Of a stretch of DNA of 64,000 nucleotides, positions 60,601-64,000 are shown one piece after another (within the stretch, counting starts at the first letter, position 1; every line of letters begins with the position of its first letter). The translations under genes and the position numbers were made by a program. The notes under the pieces were generated by a model that was given only the letters and a program-made list of their open reading frames with translations, was not told the DNA's origin and made no database searches. The DNA comes from Circinella umbellata (Eukaryota; Mucoromycota; Mucoromycetes; Mucorales; Lichtheimiaceae): positions 310,001 to 374,000 of the forward strand of contig JAIWNF010000045.1 in assembly GCA_025093555.1 (NCBI GenBank), written 5' to 3'.

Positions 60601-63600
60601 GAATCATTTTTATGTTTATTAAGATATCCAAGATGGAAGGAAAATATCATTTATACACAAATAAATAAATACTACTTACTTTGTCTTGCAGGTGATGTAC
60701 GTCCATAAACATGTAGCTTGGAACGACGTCGATGATATTCAGATCGTTTTCTTCCTTGTAGCACGCCACAATTAGTATTCAACATGAAGTTTAATCCTAC
60801 TGGTTTTAAAGAACTATATATTTGTATGATAACAAAATGTTAGGAATCATATTTTAATATATATATATTGCTCTATTCGATTTTTTACATACGGAATATA
60901 TTGTTCCCAATCATTATCTTCAAATTTAAGTCCAAGTTCTTCATCAGAATCATCTTCTACGTCTAAATATCGAATATCATCTTTATCAGGAAACATTAAT
61001 TGTTCTACAGTAGGAAAAGGCTATATAGTATTTCAAGAAATTAGCTATTTGTTCCCTTTTCACCTGACTCTTTTATAAACGAATACATTACATTTGCAAT
61101 TGTCCCTTCTCTATCCAAAGAACAAATAACTGTGGTACTTCCAAGTGACTCGAGTAAATTTGTTGATCTGGTCAAGGACAGTCGATCCCATTTAATTAAT
61201 AACGAACAAAATCGATCCCACACAACATCTAATTTATCACAAAAAACAAAAAGAAAAATATTAGCGAAAATAAAAGAAACGTGAAAAAGATATTCGATAG
61301 AAACTTACTAGGACTCAATTCAACATCTTTTGTTGGTGGTGGAGCTTCTGTATCAAACTCATCCACTTCATCATCATCTTCATATTCAGTCTTGGAAATT
61401 TGAAGTGCCTCAAATAAAATTAATAATTGTGCATTTCCAAAACTTCGTGCAACCAACCACAAACTTGGTAAACAAAAGGGTAATAATGGCAAAATTGAAT
61501 AAAAGGGCATAGCTGATACCAATTCTAAAAGTTGATCTGTTGGAAACTCATTGACAAGTTTATCCCTGAGACCGAATCGAAGCAAATTAATCATTAATTC
61601 AACACCAATGACAATCCAAACAATATAACGATAAAAAATCTTTTCAAGTACGCGTGCTTCTACTGTCAAAACGGTATCAGGTCGTTTTGGAGCAAGGGCT
61701 ACGCGCATGTTTTTTTCGAGGGGTGTTTCGAGTAAGATAAATTGATGTCGTCCACGTGCTCTGAGGTATTCCTCTAAAAGACCTGTTGGGGGTGGTATAC
61801 CAAAAAAGGATGGTTTAAATACTTGATCTTTAGCAAGATAATATTCTCTAGTTTCTAATGGGTATGCTCCTTCTTCTTTAGATGAAGTATCGTTTTGTTG
61901 TTGCAGTTGTTCGATATTGGAAAGATCATTCACTGATCCTGTCGTAGGTTTATGTATATACTTCATTCTTCCAGGTGCTACGTCTCCATAAAGCATTTCA
62001 ACAACATCTCCTTCCACGAGTAAATTGACAGGAAATATACGTACAACACCGTCTCGAACTACTCTGGCAACAGACATGGATGGAATAAATGGTATTCGAG
62101 TATCCTATATGCATATATATATATACCGTGTGAATGAAATGGGTTTTTGTATCTTTTATACTTATGATCAAATTAACTGACCTGAACCATATTCATGCCA
62201 CTTCTTTCTAAAGCTTCAATAATTGTCGCCGCTCGATTTGTCATTTCATATAGCGTCATTTTTTGTTCTCGATGGTATAAATATCCGTTCCATGCTACCA
62301 TTGCCAAAACTAATAATGCTTCGACAAGTGCACCTGTTAAGCGGAATTGATATGGATCACTTACAAAATAACCAGCGATATAAAATGTCAATAGCGCAAA
62401 TCCAGTTAACAAACCAAGTAGTGTCCATGGACGAAATACCCAATCTGTCACAGCTTTAATAATTTATAAAAAAAATCTATATGAGTATAACTTTTAACTT
62501 GAATGCTTTTTCAAATCTAGATCAAAAACCCATTTGTTATAAACTTACATATTTTTTTGGCAATCTGTGTTCGTTTGTCTTCTAAAATCTGGGTTGCAAC
62601 AGACAGTAACTTTCTAATTGAAACATTAATTATTAGTTCATTTTACAAAAAATCTCACAAAAGAAAAAAAAAAAAAAAAGGGATTGTAGTATGATTGACA
62701 AAAAAAAAACTGATGATGATTACTGTAAAGCCTCTTCACTCGTCAAACCCGATCGACGAACATTTTGTTGACTTTCACGACGACTCCAAGAATGAGATTG
62801 TAATTCTTCTTGTCGAAGTCGATTAATTCGTTTTCTTGGTTTTCGATGATGATTGTGATGTCGATGTTGATGAGGAATACCTTCATCTTCACCATCATAA
62901 GGACTATTTTCATGCAATTCGTCATCTTCATGGCGTCGTATTCGTCCATGATCCCAACTTGGTACTTCTTCCATTAAATCATCATCTTCGTCAGTATAAA
63001 CAGTCATTCCCTGAACATCCTTGATTGAATTATCTCGTTGATTCAGTTGATGATGATGATAATCATCGCTATCATCTCTCCCTGTAGGTGATGTGATATT
63101 CATTTGTTGTTGCTGTTGTTGTTTTGATCCACTCGTTGGGTCGTTATCGTCATCATTTGAGCATGGATGTGTCACACGTTCCCCCTCTTCGCCTTGACCA
63201 GTCTGTGGACGTGGTGTATAACTATATGCATAGTCACTTTCTGATTCTTCATTGTCGGAACGTCCTAATCGACGTGCGATCCGTTTATCCAATCGTCGCG
63301 GTAACGAATTGCCATGATCAATAACAACCTGAGCTGAAACACTAGAGCCTGAAGAACTGCTACTACTGCTACTACTATTACTCCTAACACTGACATTACT
63401 TCTAGCTGAACGTCGATTGGATCGAATGTCAAAGCTGCTGTCATAATTATTATCGTCCTCGTCATTAATGTCTAATAAAAAATAGGTTGTGTTTTCTTCG
63501 GGATGTTGTGGTTCTTCTTTTTTGTTGCTGCTATTACTGGATTCACCATTATTATAATTATAATTACTCGTTTGTTGATTTAATGGTGTTTGTGAGGATG

Positions 63601-63682
63601 TTGAATTGGCCGATCGATCAGAAATGGTGGACCGTGAAAGGTGTGTTGTATCCGAAGCAATCCTGCCTGGACCATCCGTCAT
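57617..63682 (-). CDS. TMEM94: TMEM94-like P-type ATPase-related membrane protein
   Basis: Seventeen exons join without a phase error to 1580 residues: 62724-63682, 62549-62613, 62182-62453, 61309-62104, 61092-61228, 60893-61020, 60680-60813, 60399-60590, 60218-60315, 59518-60129, 59335-59419, 58960-59267, 58673-58879, 58416-58602, 58244-58343, 57726-58164 and 57617-57640. The N-terminal 330 residues are Ser/Asp/His-rich and poorly ordered. Then come two helices, an actuator-like part (LVEGDVVEMLYGDVAPGR), two helices, a P-site-like VICSLDREGTIANPFP, a nucleotide-domain region ending GMTAMCHQPKQNVVDFIEDLGLAGIRFVNFS, and six C-terminal helices. The protein ends LGMHSPL, like the end of animal TMEM94. 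TMEM94 has been reported as an ER magnesium pump. The start may lie further upstream, because a splice-acceptor-like site (tatatag) directly precedes the first exon. Confidence 0.85.
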
Positions 63683-64000
63683 ATGCGCAAAACTATATAA
63701 AAAGTGAGTGAAGTATTATATATATAATGCGGGTCAATAATTTTGTTTAATAAAAAAAAAGAGAATGTTGCTTTTTTTGTCATAGAACAGCTCCGCCCAA
63801 AGCATCTTTTAGGTTCTTTGTTTAACTATCTCTTTTCATCCTCGTTTCAGTTACTAAGTTATTCGATGTCATGAACAAACAACCCCCCACCACCACCACC
63901 ACTACCCCCAATTTTACTATGACTACAAACTTTTATATCAACCTCAAATAATTTATATTGGCTAATTTTTTATTTGAGCTCAATATAAAGAAAAATGTAA
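63683..64000. other. Region upstream of the TMEM94-like gene
   Basis: No gene seen. It contains a CACCACCACC run near 63887-63905. It may hold the promoter or an upstream non-coding exon of the TMEM94-like gene. Confidence 0.45.

Overview
The window is AT-rich fungal nuclear DNA, most likely from Mucoromycota (Mucorales). The evidence is many short GT..AG introns, fungal gene families (Zn2Cys6 regulator, TRPY/Yvc1-like channel, IML2/TTC39), a GCR1_C-type Crypton recombinase, and relics of a MULE transposase and of a repetitive gene family that I recall as common in mucoralean genomes. No rRNA, tRNA or CRISPR array was recognised.

Layout. 1-2230: the 3' part of a multi-exon membrane channel gene (+). 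2231-5860: gene-poor DNA. 5861-30816: a nearly perfect, nested 25-kb palindrome. Its outer arms (5861-12518 and about 24165-30816, inverted) each carry a dead upstream gene fragment and a complete Crypton with an intact tyrosine-recombinase gene. Its core holds four copies of one dead gene segment arranged A(+) X A(-) | A(+) X A(-). X has the same orientation in both halves, which breaks the symmetry. 30817-36955: a graveyard of decayed sequence. It holds an ArfGAP pseudogene split by a 959-bp TA-flanked inverted-repeat element, a fifth diverged copy of the core gene family, and a degenerate MULE transposase.

36956-64000 is a dense, ordinary gene region: an ArfGAP (+), a type II membrane glycosyltransferase-like protein (-), an IML2/TTC39 TPR protein (-), a zinc-ribbon HMG-box protein (-), a broken F-box gene (+), a lumenal single-pass protein (+), a NOPCHAP1-like protein (+), the splicing factor SF3B5 (-), a pterin-4a-carbinolamine dehydratase (+), a Zn2Cys6 transcription factor (-) and a 17-exon TMEM94-like P-type ATPase relative (-). 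These are housekeeping functions with no shared pathway. They are packed head-to-head and tail-to-tail with gaps as small as 12 bp.

The most interesting system is the palindrome. A Crypton appears to have entered an intron of an already dead or dying gene, and the whole block was then amplified as nested inverted repeats. The arms are almost identical, so the duplication is either very recent, under gene conversion, or an assembly fold-back. Unique flanking DNA on both sides argues against the simplest form of artefact. Exon models were derived by hand from splice sites and reading-frame continuity; family names come from remembered motifs, not from searches.
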